NCBI GenBank assembly: GCA_964471115.1
Contig: CAYYFE010000003.1
Coordinates: 124,001 to 188,000, forward strand
Length of the DNA stretch: 64,000 nt
DNA from: SYFT01 sp964471115
GTDB taxonomy: Bacteria; Acidobacteriota; Vicinamibacteria; Vicinamibacterales; SCN-69-37
Direction: 5' to 3'
Shown here: positions 7,743-16,869 of the stretch, piece by piece
Layout: each line of letters begins with the position of its first letter
How positions within the stretch are numbered: position 1 is the stretch's first letter
Notes under the pieces: generated by a model
Seen by the model: only the letters and a program-made list of their open reading frames with translations
Databases searched by the model: none
Told to the model about the DNA's origin: nothing
Position numbers and translations under genes: made by a program

Positions 7743-8398
7743 CAGCGGGACTCCTCCGGTTGACGACTCAAGGGTAACCCGCCTGACCCGTCCGCGGAGA
7801 ACGTCCGCGCCTTGCGCTCGCCGTCGCGGTACTCCGTCGCAGCCGTGTAGAACCCCGACGTGCGAAGCGTGACCGTGACGCGCCCGCTGCCGGTGTTTTC
7901 CCAGAACCAGCCATGCACGCCAGGTGTGGGCGCCACGAACAGGCCTGTGGCCGTCGCCGCGGTGCCCTTGCCGTAACTCTCGGAATAGCGCGGCGGGGCG
8001 CCGTCCGGCTCGCCGTGAAAGTCGAACCCGACCGGTGCGGAGGCGGTCCAGGTGTACTGAAGGCTGCGGCCTTGCTCGACGCGGTACTTGTACTCCACGC
8101 CTTCGAACGGACGCAACTCGATCGTGTACGTGTCATCCACCAGCGGCACCGGCTGAGGCATGTGCGCGCCGACGCGGACGGCTTCCAGTGTCAGGCCATC
8201 GGCTGAGGCGGCGCCCTCCTCCTGACCGGCCGTCGCCAGCGCATCCAGCCCCAGCGCGCGTCCGACGCCCGTCGGGTCGATGCCGTATTCGGCCGGCAGG
8301 ACGGTCGTGACGAGCACGACCAGCGCGATGGCCAACGCGACCATGGTGGCCGTGAGAATGCCTCGGGTGGAATGGGCGGGCGGCGCTGCGTGTGTCAT
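7742..8398 (-). CDS. Transmembrane anchor protein of the metal efflux operon
   Basis: A 218-residue protein with one N-terminal helix (about 14-36, 'MVALAIALVVLVTTVLPAEY') followed by the family hallmark 'PAEYGIDPTGVGRALGL' and a periplasmic beta-rich domain. The start at 8398 is chosen because its ATG overlaps the HupE stop (ATGA) and places the helix at the N-terminus; the open frame continues upstream without a sensible protein. Proteins of this type are commonly found next to CzcA-family pumps and HupE/UreJ genes. Their job is not known; the C-terminal domain may help assemble or ligand the periplasmic part. Confidence 0.8.
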   Translation of the reverse strand: MTHAAPPAHSTRGILTATMVALAIALVVLVTTVLPAEYGIDPTGVGRALGLDALATAGQEEGAASADGLTLEAVRVGAHMPQPVPLVDDTYTIELRPFEGVEYKYRVEQGRSLQYTWTASAPVGFDFHGEPDGAPPRYSESYGKGTAATATGLFVAPTPGVHGWFWENTGSGRVTVTLRTSGFYTAATEYRDGERKARTFSADGSGGLPLSRQPEESR

Positions 8399-9093
8399 CG
8401 GTTCACCACATATCCAGTCAGTTGATAGCCAAGCAAGGCAAAACCTCCGGCCATGAGCCAGGTGTTGGTGGCAAAGGCATGCGCCAGGAAGCCAGGCCGT
8501 GTGCGCCACCACGTGAAGAGGATCAACACGCCCAGCAGCGACAGCACCTGGCCCATCTCGACGCCGACGTTGAACGCGACGAGATTGGCCAGCAGCCCTC
8601 GCTCCGGCAGCGCCAGCTCCTGGAGTTTGGTGGCCAGACCGAAGCCGTGGAACAGGCCGAAGATGAAGACGGCCGCGCGCGCATCCGGCTTCCATCGGAA
8701 CACGCGCTCAAAGCCACCGACGTTCTCGAACCCCTTGTAGACCACCGACAACCCGATGATGGCGTCGATCAGGTACGCGTTGGCCGGCACGTTGGCCAGC
8801 ACACCCACGAGCAGGGTCAGGCTGTGGCCAAGGGTGAACAGGCTCACATACTTGACGACATCAACCGTCCGGTAGAGAAAGAAGATGACGCCCACCAGGA
8901 AGAGCAGGTGGTCGTAACCGGTGACCATGTGTTTGGCGCCCAGATACATGAACGGTGCGGGCTCGGGGCCGGTGACCCCGCGCACGAAAGCGGCGTCACG
9001 ATTCGAGACGCCGTGCGCCTCGACCACGTCAGGCAGGACGGCGGCCAGCACCCCGAGGGCCAGCGCGAGTGCGCACAGCCGCGAACGACTCAT
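8395..9093 (-). CDS. HupE/UreJ family membrane protein
   Basis: Polytopic membrane protein of 232 residues with a cleavable signal peptide ending near 'VEAHG' and about six further helices. Family motifs are visible: 'GYDHLLFLVGVIFFL', 'FTLGHSLTLL' and 'LFHGFGLA', whose His residues are the presumed metal ligands. HupE/UreJ members carry nickel or cobalt inward for hydrogenase or urease; no such enzyme is here. Members of this longer type are found in metal-efflux operons. The ATG overlaps the stop of the CzcA gene, so expression is coupled to the pump. The direction and metal cannot be settled from sequence. Confidence 0.88.
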   Translation of the reverse strand: MSRSRLCALALALGVLAAVLPDVVEAHGVSNRDAAFVRGVTGPEPAPFMYLGAKHMVTGYDHLLFLVGVIFFLYRTVDVVKYVSLFTLGHSLTLLVGVLANVPANAYLIDAIIGLSVVYKGFENVGGFERVFRWKPDARAAVFIFGLFHGFGLATKLQELALPERGLLANLVAFNVGVEMGQVLSLLGVLILFTWWRTRPGFLAHAFATNTWLMAGGFALLGYQLTGYVVNR

Positions 9094-12000
9094 CGTTCGG
9101 TCCTTTCATCGGCCGTCAGCCGGTACAACGCCGGCAGCACCAGCAGGGTCAGCAGCGTCGACGACAGGATACCGCCCACGACGACCGTCGCCAGCGGCCG
9201 CTGGACTTCCGCGCCGGTCCCCGTGGCCAGGGCCATCGGCAGAAACCCCAGCGACGCCACCAGCGCCGTCATGAGCACGGGCCGCAGTCGCGCCACCGCG
9301 CCATGGAACACGGCATCGTCGATCGTCGCCCCGTCTTCCCGGAGCCGCTTGATGAAGGTCAGCATCACCAGGCCGTTGAGCACGGCGACACCGGACAGGG
9401 CGATGAACCCGACGGCGGCCGAGATCGAGAACGGAATGTCGCGCAGCCACAACGACAGGACTCCTCCCGTGAGCGCGAGGGGAACGCCGGAGAACACGAG
9501 CCACGCATCGCGCATTGATCCGAACGTCATGAACAGCAGCGTCATGATGAGCACCAGCGCGAGCGGGACCACAACCGTGAGGCGGCGGCGCGCCGACAGC
9601 AGTTGTTCGAACTGGCCGCCCCACGCCGTCCAGTAGCCAGCCGGCACCTCGACGGCCTCCGCGATCCGGCGGCTGGCCTCGTCCACGAACGACCCGATGT
9701 CGCGTCCGCGCACGTTGGCGGTCACCACCACGCGGCGCTTGCCGTTCTCACGGCTCACCTGGTTGGGACCCGGGGTGACAGCGAGCGTGGCGACCTGTGA
9801 CAGCGGCACCACGCCGCCAGACGGCAATGGCACCGGCAGGCGTTCCAGCGCGCGGGGATCCGACCGCAGTGATTCCGGCAGGCGGAGGATGATGTCAAAA
9901 CGGCGGTCACCCTCCACCAGCATGCCCGCATCGCGGCCGCCGACGGCGATACTGACCACGTCCTGGACGTCACCGATGCGCAGGCCGAGGCGGGCGGCCG
10001 CCTCACGGTTGATGTCGACGGTCAACACGGGCAGACCTGTCGTGTGTTCAAGCGTCACGTCAGACGCGCCGGGAATCGTGGCCAGCACCGCCTCAATGCC
10101 CGCGCCGACCTCCTCGAGTGTCTCCATGTCGTCGCCGTACACCTTGACGGCGACGTCACTGCGCACGCCGGCGATGAGCTCGTTGAAGCGCATCTGGATC
10201 GGCTGGATGAATTCGTAGTTGTTGCCCGGCAGCGTGAGCAGCTCGGTCTCGAGCACGCGCAGCAGGTCGGCCTTCGACCGCCGGGGGGAGGGCCAGTCGT
10301 CGGGATCCTTCAGCATCACGTAGGTGTCGGCCACACTCGGCGGCATCGGGTCGGTCGCGATCTCGGCCGTGCCGATCTTCGAGAACACGTAGTCGACCTC
10401 GCCGTACGTCTTGAGCCTGCGCTCCAGCGCATGCTGCATTTCGACGGCGGTCGTCAGGCTGGTGCCGGGAATACGCAGCGCATGAATGAGCAGGTCGCCT
10501 TCGTCAAGACTGGGCAGGAACTCCGTGCCCAGGCGCGAGCCCAGCGCCAGCGTGCCGGCGACCAGCCCCGCCGCGCCGACTGCCGTCGCGGCCCGGTGTC
10601 GCAAGGCCCAGCGCAGCGACGGCGCGTACGCGCGCGTCGCCGCCGCGACCAGCGGATTCTCCCGCTCCGACAACCGGCCGCTCACGAAGATGGCCACCGC
10701 GGCCGGCACAAACGTCAGCGAGAGCACCATCGCGCCGACCAGCGCCGCCAGCACCGTGAACGCCATCGGCTGGAACATCTTGCCTTCGATGCCGGTGAGC
10801 GTGAGGATCGGCAGGTAGACGATCATGATGATCACCTCGCCGAACATCGTGGCCTTCCGCACCTCGGCCGAACCCACAAACACCGTCTCCAGCCGCTCAG
10901 GCAAGGTGAGCGTGCGTCCCAGCTCGTGTTGTCTGATCGCGAGACGCCTCACGCAGTTCTCCACGATGATGACCGCGCCGTCGATGATGATGCCGAAGTC
11001 CAGCGCGCCCAGGCTCAGCAGATTGCCGCTGACCCCCCACTGCACCATGCCCGTCACCGCGATCAGCATCGACAACGGGATCACACACGCCGTGATCAGG
11101 GCCGCCCGCAGATTCCCGAGGAACAGGAACAGGACGACGATGACGAGCATGGCGCCGAGGGTGAGGTTGTGCCGCACCGTGGCGATGGTGGCATCGACCA
11201 GGTCGGACCGGTCGTAGACGGTCTTGACCCGGACTCCGTCGGGCAGCGTCTGATTGACCTCGGCCACTTTGTCGGCCACCCTCCTCGAGACGATGCGGCT
11301 GTTCTCGCCGGTGAGCATGAACGCCGTGCCCAGCACCACTTCGCGGCCGTCCTCGGTGGCAGCGCCGGTCCGCAGCTCGCGCCCGATGGCGACCTCACCC
11401 AGATCCGACAGCCGGATGACCGAGCCGTTTCTTGTGGCGACGACCAGCGCCCGCAGTTCATCGAGGGACGTCAGTTGGCCGGGCGCCCGCACCAGGTATT
11501 GTTCGCCCGCGCGCTCGATGTACCCCGCGCCGACGTTGCCGTTGCCGGCGCTGAGAGCGTCCAGGATGTCGTGATAGGTCAGTCCGTAGGCCACCAGGCG
11601 GGCCGGGTCGGGCGTGACATGGAACTCGCGCGTGTATCCGCCGATGCTGTTGACGTCGGCGACCCCGGGCACGGTCCGAATCTGCGGCCGCACGATCCAC
11701 TCCTGGATCGTGCGCAGCGCCGTCGGGTCGCTCACGTCCGCATCGTCGATCGGCGGATCGTGTTCAACCGTCCACAGGTAGATCTCCCCCAGGCCCGTGG
11801 CGATGGGGCCCATGGAGGGCGTGACGCCGGCCGGCAGGTGCGCGGCCGCCTCCTGGAGCCGTTCGTTGACGAGCTGCCGCGCGAAGTAGATGTCGGTGCC
11901 GTCGAGAAAAACGACCGTTACCTGCGAGAGGCCATACCGGGAGATGGAGCGGGTGCTTTCGAGATTGGGCAGGCCCGCCATGGCCGTTTCGATGGGGAAC

Positions 12001-12197
12001 GTGATGCGCTGCTCGGCTTCAAACGGCGTGAAGCCGGGGGCCGACGTGTTGACCTGGACCTGGACGTTGGTGATGTCCGGGACGGCGTCGATGGGCAGGC
12101 GCCGGAAGTCGTACAGACCGACCGCAGCGACCAGCGCGGTCGCCACCAGAACGAGCCAGCGGTGCGCGACCGAAAAACGAAGAATGCGTTCAAGCAT
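9090..12197 (-). CDS. czcA: HME-family RND heavy-metal efflux pump
   Basis: Inner-membrane proton antiporter of 1035 residues that moves metal ions from periplasm or cytoplasm into a tripartite channel. The RND layout is complete: TM1 (12-30), large periplasmic loop, TM2-TM6, TM7, second loop, TM8-TM12. The TM4 proton-relay motif reads 'DFGIIIDGAVIIVEN' with D400, D406 and E413, which places it with the Co/Zn/Cd (HME1/3) rather than the Cu/Ag (CusA, HME4) branch. It lies between its adaptor (14 bases upstream) and HupE (overlapping) in one operon. The 840-residue open frame on the opposite strand is a GC-bias shadow. Confidence 0.95.
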   Translation of the reverse strand: MLERILRFSVAHRWLVLVATALVAAVGLYDFRRLPIDAVPDITNVQVQVNTSAPGFTPFEAEQRITFPIETAMAGLPNLESTRSISRYGLSQVTVVFLDGTDIYFARQLVNERLQEAAAHLPAGVTPSMGPIATGLGEIYLWTVEHDPPIDDADVSDPTALRTIQEWIVRPQIRTVPGVADVNSIGGYTREFHVTPDPARLVAYGLTYHDILDALSAGNGNVGAGYIERAGEQYLVRAPGQLTSLDELRALVVATRNGSVIRLSDLGEVAIGRELRTGAATEDGREVVLGTAFMLTGENSRIVSRRVADKVAEVNQTLPDGVRVKTVYDRSDLVDATIATVRHNLTLGAMLVIVVLFLFLGNLRAALITACVIPLSMLIAVTGMVQWGVSGNLLSLGALDFGIIIDGAVIIVENCVRRLAIRQHELGRTLTLPERLETVFVGSAEVRKATMFGEVIIMIVYLPILTLTGIEGKMFQPMAFTVLAALVGAMVLSLTFVPAAVAIFVSGRLSERENPLVAAATRAYAPSLRWALRHRAATAVGAAGLVAGTLALGSRLGTEFLPSLDEGDLLIHALRIPGTSLTTAVEMQHALERRLKTYGEVDYVFSKIGTAEIATDPMPPSVADTYVMLKDPDDWPSPRRSKADLLRVLETELLTLPGNNYEFIQPIQMRFNELIAGVRSDVAVKVYGDDMETLEEVGAGIEAVLATIPGASDVTLEHTTGLPVLTVDINREAAARLGLRIGDVQDVVSIAVGGRDAGMLVEGDRRFDIILRLPESLRSDPRALERLPVPLPSGGVVPLSQVATLAVTPGPNQVSRENGKRRVVVTANVRGRDIGSFVDEASRRIAEAVEVPAGYWTAWGGQFEQLLSARRRLTVVVPLALVLIMTLLFMTFGSMRDAWLVFSGVPLALTGGVLSLWLRDIPFSISAAVGFIALSGVAVLNGLVMLTFIKRLREDGATIDDAVFHGAVARLRPVLMTALVASLGFLPMALATGTGAEVQRPLATVVVGGILSSTLLTLLVLPALYRLTADERTER

Positions 12198-12211
12198 GGC
12201 GCGGTGTCCGA

Positions 12212-13690
12212 TCAGTGGTCGTGGGTGGCGCCGAGCTTGCCGATTTCGGCCTTGATCGCAAAGCTGTTGGTGGCGGCGTACCGATCACCGGCCGACAGGC
12301 CGGAGACGATTTCCACCCATCGACCGTCGGTGCGCCCCAACTCGACCGGGCGCGCCTCGAACCAGTCGCCGAACCGGAAGAACACGACCTGCCAGTCGCG
12401 GAACGTCTGGATGGCGTCGACCGGCACGGCCATCGCCACGGTGGTCGTGGATTCCACCAGGTGGACGGTGACAAATTGGCCCGGCCGCCACCGGCCCTCG
12501 GTATTGGCCAGCGACAGTCGCGCGGTGCCGCGGCGGGTCGCCGTGTCCACGCGAGGGCTCACGTAGCTGACCCGTGCCGAGGTCTCTCCGGCCCCGGCCG
12601 CCAAGGCGACTCGCGCGGTCTGGCCGAGCCGGAACGCGGCGAGCGCGCCGGCGTCGACGGCCACTTCGACAAGGACGGTCGACAGATCGCCAATCACGAA
12701 GATCGGGGCGCCGGTCGTCACAGCCTCGCCGCTGGTGGCGTCGCGTTCCAGGACCACGCCGTCGATCGGCGCGCGGACCTCGTACCGCGGCAGGGTGTCG
12801 GCCGGCGCCGCCTCGAGCGCATCCAGGAACGCGGGCGAATCACCCAGCGCGAGCAGCTTCTGGCGCGCCGTGGTCTCGGCCAGGGCGGCCTCCTCGGCGT
12901 CGCGTGTGGCGGCCAGGTAGTCCTGTTCGGCGGAGATTTTCTTCTTCCAGAGGGCTTCCTCCCGCGCGGCAGCGGCACGCGCAAACTCGGTGTGGTGCGT
13001 CGCGAACAAGTACGCGCTGCGTGCGTCGGCCAGTTCCCGGCTGTGGATCACGGCGAGGACGTCGCCCTGCTTCACGCGGTCGCCGATCTTCGGCGTGATG
13101 GCGGCAATCGTGCCGGCGAGCCGGGGCACGACATGCGCCACACGGGTGTCATCGGCGACGAGTTGGCCGGGCAGTTCGATCGTGGTGCTGATCTCGCGGG
13201 GCCCAAGTGTCCAGACCTCGATGCCCGTGCTGGTCAGGACCGCGTCACTGAGCTGCACCTTGCCCTCCACCGACGAATAGGACCACTCGAAGCGGCGGCC
13301 GCCGTGGTCGGCGAAGACTTTGACGTCGAACGAATGCGGCTCTTCGACGACCTGCTGTCCGAGCAGGTAGTCGGCCTCTGGCCGGAACGTGATTTGATCC
13401 ACGCGATTGCCGAGCCGGTGCAGCTCGACCGTGAGCGATACCGTCGAAGGGGCGATCGGTGTGCCCGCGTTGTCGTAGGGGTACATGCGGAAGTGGGGCG
13501 GCACGCCGGTTTCAAAGATGGTGACTTCCAGTTGCAGGCCGTCTTCGACGAGCAGGCGCGATCCGTGCGGACCACGCGGGTAGTCCTCGGCGGCGGCGAC
13601 GGCCGGTGCGTCGTTGCGGCCGAAGGTCCACCAGGCGGCGCCGGCGAGCAGGACGGCCGCCAGAATGAGCACAGGGGTACGTGATGACAT
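12212..13690 (-). CDS. czcB: RND periplasmic adaptor (CzcB-like)
   Basis: Membrane-fusion protein of 492 residues linking the CzcA pump to the outer-membrane channel. It has an N-terminal anchor helix (about 8-23), an additional N-terminal domain of about 140 residues rich in beta strands that is typical of CzcB/CnrB but absent from short adaptors, then a barrel-sandwich half 'GTIAAITPKIGDRVKQGDVL', an alpha hairpin, the second lipoyl half 'YEVRAPIDGVVLERDATSGE', and beta-barrel and membrane-proximal domains. It sits nine bases after the CzcC gene and 14 before CzcA. No CusF-like metallochaperone domain is attached. Confidence 0.93.
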   Translation of the reverse strand: MSSRTPVLILAAVLLAGAAWWTFGRNDAPAVAAAEDYPRGPHGSRLLVEDGLQLEVTIFETGVPPHFRMYPYDNAGTPIAPSTVSLTVELHRLGNRVDQITFRPEADYLLGQQVVEEPHSFDVKVFADHGGRRFEWSYSSVEGKVQLSDAVLTSTGIEVWTLGPREISTTIELPGQLVADDTRVAHVVPRLAGTIAAITPKIGDRVKQGDVLAVIHSRELADARSAYLFATHHTEFARAAAAREEALWKKKISAEQDYLAATRDAEEAALAETTARQKLLALGDSPAFLDALEAAPADTLPRYEVRAPIDGVVLERDATSGEAVTTGAPIFVIGDLSTVLVEVAVDAGALAAFRLGQTARVALAAGAGETSARVSYVSPRVDTATRRGTARLSLANTEGRWRPGQFVTVHLVESTTTVAMAVPVDAIQTFRDWQVVFFRFGDWFEARPVELGRTDGRWVEIVSGLSAGDRYAATNSFAIKAEIGKLGATHDH

Positions 13691-13699
13691 GGCGTTCCT

Positions 13700-14971
13700 T
13701 CAGGGGCGCCGGCCCACCGTGGGCATCGGCAGAGGGCGGCCGGTGAGTCGTTCCACAGCGGCCGCGGCGGCATGACTGGCGATCAGGGCGTCGAGGTGGT
13801 CGCGCTCGGCGGCGGCCAGCGCGCGCTGCGCATCAAGGACGTCGAGCAGGCCGAATCGCCCGAGCTGGTAGCCTTCGCGCACCGCGTCGTACACACTTCG
13901 AGCGGCGGGCAGCGTTGTGGTCAGCAGCATGGTGACGGCGTCGCGGGCGGCGCGCAGGTCCGTGTACGCCGTGGCCAACGCCGCGCGCAGAGCCAGACGC
14001 GCGGCGTCACCTTCGGCCGCCGCCCGAGCGGCCTCGGCCTCGGCGGCCGCGACCGCCTCGCGCGACCGAGACCAGAACGGCAGATCGATCGTGCCACCGA
14101 CGATGAGCGCGTCGGAGCCGGTCGTGGTAAATCGCCGGTAGCCGGCGCTGAGCGTCAGGTCTGGCGTACGCAGCGCGCGCGACTGCGCCAGTAGCGCACG
14201 CCGTCGTTCGACTTCGGCCGCCCACCGCGCGGCCGTCGGCGTGGCGTCGAGCGCCTCCGTCAGCGCCTCGAGGGCGGGGACGTCGGGCAACGCGGCGAGG
14301 TCGCCGGCGACGCGCTCGAAGCGCGGTTCACCGGCCCCCCAACTCAGGGCCAGGCGTCGGCGCGCGCCATCAAGCGCGTGTCGGGAGTCGGCCAGATCGC
14401 GTTCGGCCGCGGCGACCAGCAGGTTCGCGCGGGTTTCCTCAATTGGCGACACCACGCCGGCCCTCACGCGTTCGCCCACCGTGCGCGCGACCTCGAGCGC
14501 GAGGTCGCGCGCGCGTTCGGCCAGGACCAGCGCCTCCTGCTGGCCGAGCACCGTCCGGAACTCGGTGGTGACGCGGCTCAGGACCTCGAGCCGCGCGGCC
14601 TCGTAGTCGAGGGCGGCGATGGCCTGGTCGCGCGCAGCGACGTCGAGCCGGGCGGCACGTTTGCCGCCCAGCTCGACCAGGTGGCTGAGCTGAAGCGTGA
14701 CCTGCGGCTGCAGACCGGCGCGTTCCGATGAGCCAAGGTCTTCGGCCAGCATCGACGCCGTTGGGTTCGGCCGGCGGCCCGCCAGCACCTGCCGGGCCTC
14801 CGCCGCCCGGCGTCCCCAGTCGAAGGCCGCAAGGTCCGGGCTCTGGACCAGCGTAACCCGGACGGCCTCCTCCAGCGTCAGCGCGCCGGCCGGATTCTCG
14901 GCCGGCGTCTGCGCCGCAGGGGTCGCCGCCCACGCGGCGACCCCGAGCCACAAGGTCAGTACTCGGCGCAT
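13700..14971 (-). CDS. czcC: TolC/CzcC-type outer-membrane efflux protein
   Basis: Outer-membrane channel component of 423 residues. The start at 14971 (M-R-R-V-L) is chosen because it gives a clean signal peptide ending near 'AAQTPAE'; the open frame extends 25 codons upstream into the preceding gene. Two OEP repeats are visible, each with the long helices of the periplasmic barrel: 'LTLEEAVRVTLVQSPDLAAF' opens the first, and 'VRRAL'-type heptads and 'GRFGLLDVLDAQRALAAAE' end the second. It lies four bases after the small periplasmic gene and directly before the adaptor. Together the three make a full CzcCBA export system. Confidence 0.92.
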   Translation of the reverse strand: MRRVLTLWLGVAAWAATPAAQTPAENPAGALTLEEAVRVTLVQSPDLAAFDWGRRAAEARQVLAGRRPNPTASMLAEDLGSSERAGLQPQVTLQLSHLVELGGKRAARLDVAARDQAIAALDYEAARLEVLSRVTTEFRTVLGQQEALVLAERARDLALEVARTVGERVRAGVVSPIEETRANLLVAAAERDLADSRHALDGARRRLALSWGAGEPRFERVAGDLAALPDVPALEALTEALDATPTAARWAAEVERRRALLAQSRALRTPDLTLSAGYRRFTTTGSDALIVGGTIDLPFWSRSREAVAAAEAEAARAAAEGDAARLALRAALATAYTDLRAARDAVTMLLTTTLPAARSVYDAVREGYQLGRFGLLDVLDAQRALAAAERDHLDALIASHAAAAAVERLTGRPLPMPTVGRRP

Positions 14972-14975
14972 GGGG

Positions 14976-15296
14976 CTACTTCGTCGTGCCGAGGCGGATG
15001 ACCAGCGCCAGTTCGTCGTCGACATCGTGGTCGACTGTGACGGCAATGGTTTCCCCTTTCACGATCTTCGCGTCGGCGAAGGCCACGACCTTGTCGTCGC
15101 GCAGGACCTTGGTGTCCTTGTCGACATCGAAGCTGCGTGGCGCGGCCTTTTTTGTCTTCGGGTCGACCACATTGACCTGCACGCCGGCCTTGGTTGCGGC
15201 AATCACCGTGCCCTTGTGGGTCTCCTGGTGGGCCAGGACTGAAACGGCGATCAGAGAAACCAGTGCCAGAGAGAGACCGAGAGTACGTGTGCGCAT
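14976..15296 (-). CDS. Small exported protein, first of the Czc core genes
   Basis: Not recognised with certainty. A 106-residue protein with a signal peptide ('LGLSLALVSLIAVSVLAH') and a mature domain of alternating strands: 'KGTVIAATKAGVQVNVVDP', 'RSFDVDKDTKVLRDDKVVAF', 'ALVIRLGTTK'. It resembles small OB-like or DUF5666-like periplasmic domains, and its position before CzcC suggests a periplasmic metal-handling accessory. Start at 15296 is fixed by a GGAGG about six bases upstream; the frame is open further upstream but without signal-peptide sense. No cysteine is present, and histidine is limited to 'AHQETHKG' and one residue near the C-terminus. Confidence 0.7.
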   Translation of the reverse strand: MRTRTLGLSLALVSLIAVSVLAHQETHKGTVIAATKAGVQVNVVDPKTKKAAPRSFDVDKDTKVLRDDKVVAFADAKIVKGETIAVTVDHDVDDELALVIRLGTTK

Positions 15297-15396
15297 GAGA
15301 GCCTCCTGTATAAACAACCGTGAACGAACGACGGGACCGCGCGGTCCGATCGATGGACCACGGGCACACACGCGCCTGGTGGCGCGCGCTGGGGTG

Positions 15397-15780
15397 TCAG
15401 CGGGGAGGGCCGCGTTCGAAGGACGGGCGGACCGGCGGGTCGCCGGGCGGTGACTGATCCGGCGAGGCCGAGGCGCAGGTCGTCAAGACCGGTCGCCAGG
15501 CCGGCGGCTCGGACGGGGGCGGTGTGAGGGTTGTCACATCCAGCGGGGCCGCCTGCGCCGATCCGGGGACGCCCATCGACGCGTGCCCGAGCATGACCGC
15601 ATCGTCATGGTCTCCGGCCGGAGCGGTGTCGTCAGGCGCGTGGCGATGGGACTGGGCTCCGTCGTGGTGGCCCGGCGCATGGTTGTGATCCGGGTGGACG
15701 TGCGCGTAGGCGCCCGTGGAGGTCCCCAAGGGAATCGCCATCAGCAGGCACAGCACCACCGCCGGACGCCAGACCATCAT
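15397..15780 (-). CDS. His-rich exported protein heading the metal efflux operon
   Basis: A 127-residue protein with a signal peptide ('VVLCLLMAIPLGTSTGAYA') followed at once by a histidine cluster 'HVHPDHNHAPGHHDGAQSHR', then a proline-rich, probably disordered tail. Such histidine runs bind Ni, Co, Zn or Cu, and comparable small proteins open many czc/cnr-type operons. It is the first gene of the minus-strand metal cluster, 100 bases before the next one. A periplasmic metal buffer or sensor is inferred. No known family domain was recognised beyond composition. Confidence 0.65.
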   Translation of the reverse strand: MMVWRPAVVLCLLMAIPLGTSTGAYAHVHPDHNHAPGHHDGAQSHRHAPDDTAPAGDHDDAVMLGHASMGVPGSAQAAPLDVTTLTPPPSEPPAWRPVLTTCASASPDQSPPGDPPVRPSFERGPPR

Positions 15781-15824
15781 GGAATGTGCGATTGTTTCGT
15801 GTGAGGCGGTAGCGAGTCAAGGAC

Positions 15825-15955
15825 GTCGGGCGGCCCGATTTGCGAGCGCCCAGGCAATTCGTAGGGCGGCCCGATTTGCGAGCGCCCAGGCAATTCGTAG
15901 GGCGGCCCGATTTGCGGGCCGCCGTGATCGCGGCCGTCAGGCCCGGCCGCGCTAC
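15825..15955 (+). repeat. REP tandem (two 36-base partial units) plus full BIME
   Basis: Two 36-base units (15825-15860, 15861-15896) start with or near GTAGGGCGGCCC but lack the closing arm, and are followed by a complete 59-base element (15897-15955) identical in layout to 5561-5619: GTAG + GGCGGCCC/GGGCCGCC, then CGCGGCCG arms ending CTAC. It lies between the divergent His-rich protein and VOC genes. Confidence 0.75.
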
Positions 15956-15981
15956 GCAACGGGGCCGCCAGGGAGGGGACT

Positions 15982-16869
15982 GTGACAGACCACGCGTACG
16001 GCGTACGTCCCCCGGGCTATCGGCTGCCAGACGCGACGCGTGTCGGCGCCGTGCGGCTGCAGGTCAGCCACCTCGATCAGTCGCTCGACTACTACGAGAC
16101 AGTGCTGGGGTTGGAGCGCCTGGCGCGCGATGCCGGCACCGCGTCGCTCGGGGCGGAAGACGGGACGCCGCTCGTGCATCTGGTCGAGAAGCCGGGCATC
16201 AAGCCGGTCCCGCGCCGCGGCGCCTTTGGTCTGTACCACTTCGCCATCCTGCTGCCCGATCGCGCCGCTTTGGGCCGCTTTGCCCGTCACATCGGTGACC
16301 TTGGCGTGTCAATTGGCATGGCCGACCACCTCGTCAGTGAGGCGCTGTATCTGACCGATCCCGACGGCCTCGGCATCGAGGTCTACGCGGATCGGCCACG
16401 CGCCACCTGGCGGCATCGGGGACGCGAACTCGCCATGACGAGTGACCCGCTCGACATCCGCAGCGTCATCGAGGCCGGCGGCGGCGTCCCCTGGGACGAG
16501 ATGCCCGCGGGGACGACCATGGGCCACATGCACCTGCACGTCGGCAGCCTGGCCGAGGCCGAAGCGTTTTACCACGCGGCATTGGGCCTCGATAAGCTCG
16601 TCTGGTCGTATCCCGGCGCGTTGTTCCTGTCAGCCGGCGGTTACCATCACCACCTCGGCATCAATACCTGGTCACCCGGGCCCGCGGCACAAGACGATGA
16701 AGCGAAGCTGCTGGAGTGGGAGTTGAGTCTGCCCGCGTTGGCGGACATCCAAGCGGCGGCCGCCAGCATCTCCGCGGCCGGCTACCGGGTAACGACGGCC
16801 GACGGCCTCACGCGCGTGAGCGATCCCTGGGGGACGGTGGTGCGAGTGGCGGCAAGTGGCGGCAGGTAG
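15982..16869 (+). CDS. VOC-family protein, catechol 2,3-dioxygenase-like (CatE type)
   Basis: Probable metal-dependent enzyme of 295 residues with two vicinal-oxygen-chelate modules: about 20-135 ('VRLQVSHLDQSLDYYETVLG') and about 170-290 ('MGHMHLHVGSLAEAEAFYHA'). Expected metal ligands are visible as H in 'MGHMHLHV', H in 'GGYHHHLGINTW' and E in 'LLEWELSLP'. The 'YHHHLGINTW' signature matches the CatE/extradiol-dioxygenase-like group, though the substrate is unknown. GTG start at 15982 after GAGGGGA. The C-terminus 'VRVAASGGR' runs into the GTGGCGGCAA repeat, so the last residues are repeat-derived. The chromate transporter follows. Confidence 0.85.
   Translation: MTDHAYGVRPPGYRLPDATRVGAVRLQVSHLDQSLDYYETVLGLERLARDAGTASLGAEDGTPLVHLVEKPGIKPVPRRGAFGLYHFAILLPDRAALGRFARHIGDLGVSIGMADHLVSEALYLTDPDGLGIEVYADRPRATWRHRGRELAMTSDPLDIRSVIEAGGGVPWDEMPAGTTMGHMHLHVGSLAEAEAFYHAALGLDKLVWSYPGALFLSAGGYHHHLGINTWSPGPAAQDDEAKLLEWELSLPALADIQAAAASISAAGYRVTTADGLTRVSDPWGTVVRVAASGGR

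Noticed and set aside
7742..8695. Longer 317-residue version of the transmembrane anchor protein
   Set aside because: The extra 99 residues overlap HupE in another frame and are Arg/Gly-rich; the ATG at 8398 gives a clean N-terminal helix and a coupled start.
9090..12197. CusA-type copper/silver pump
   Set aside because: The TM4 motif is DFGxxxDGA...E rather than the CusA pattern, and no CusF domain is present.
10044..12566. 840-residue open frame on the plus strand opposite the CzcA pump
   Set aside because: The minus-strand CzcA is complete with all RND motifs; the antisense frame is low-complexity Arg/His/Gln-rich and is a product of high third-position GC.
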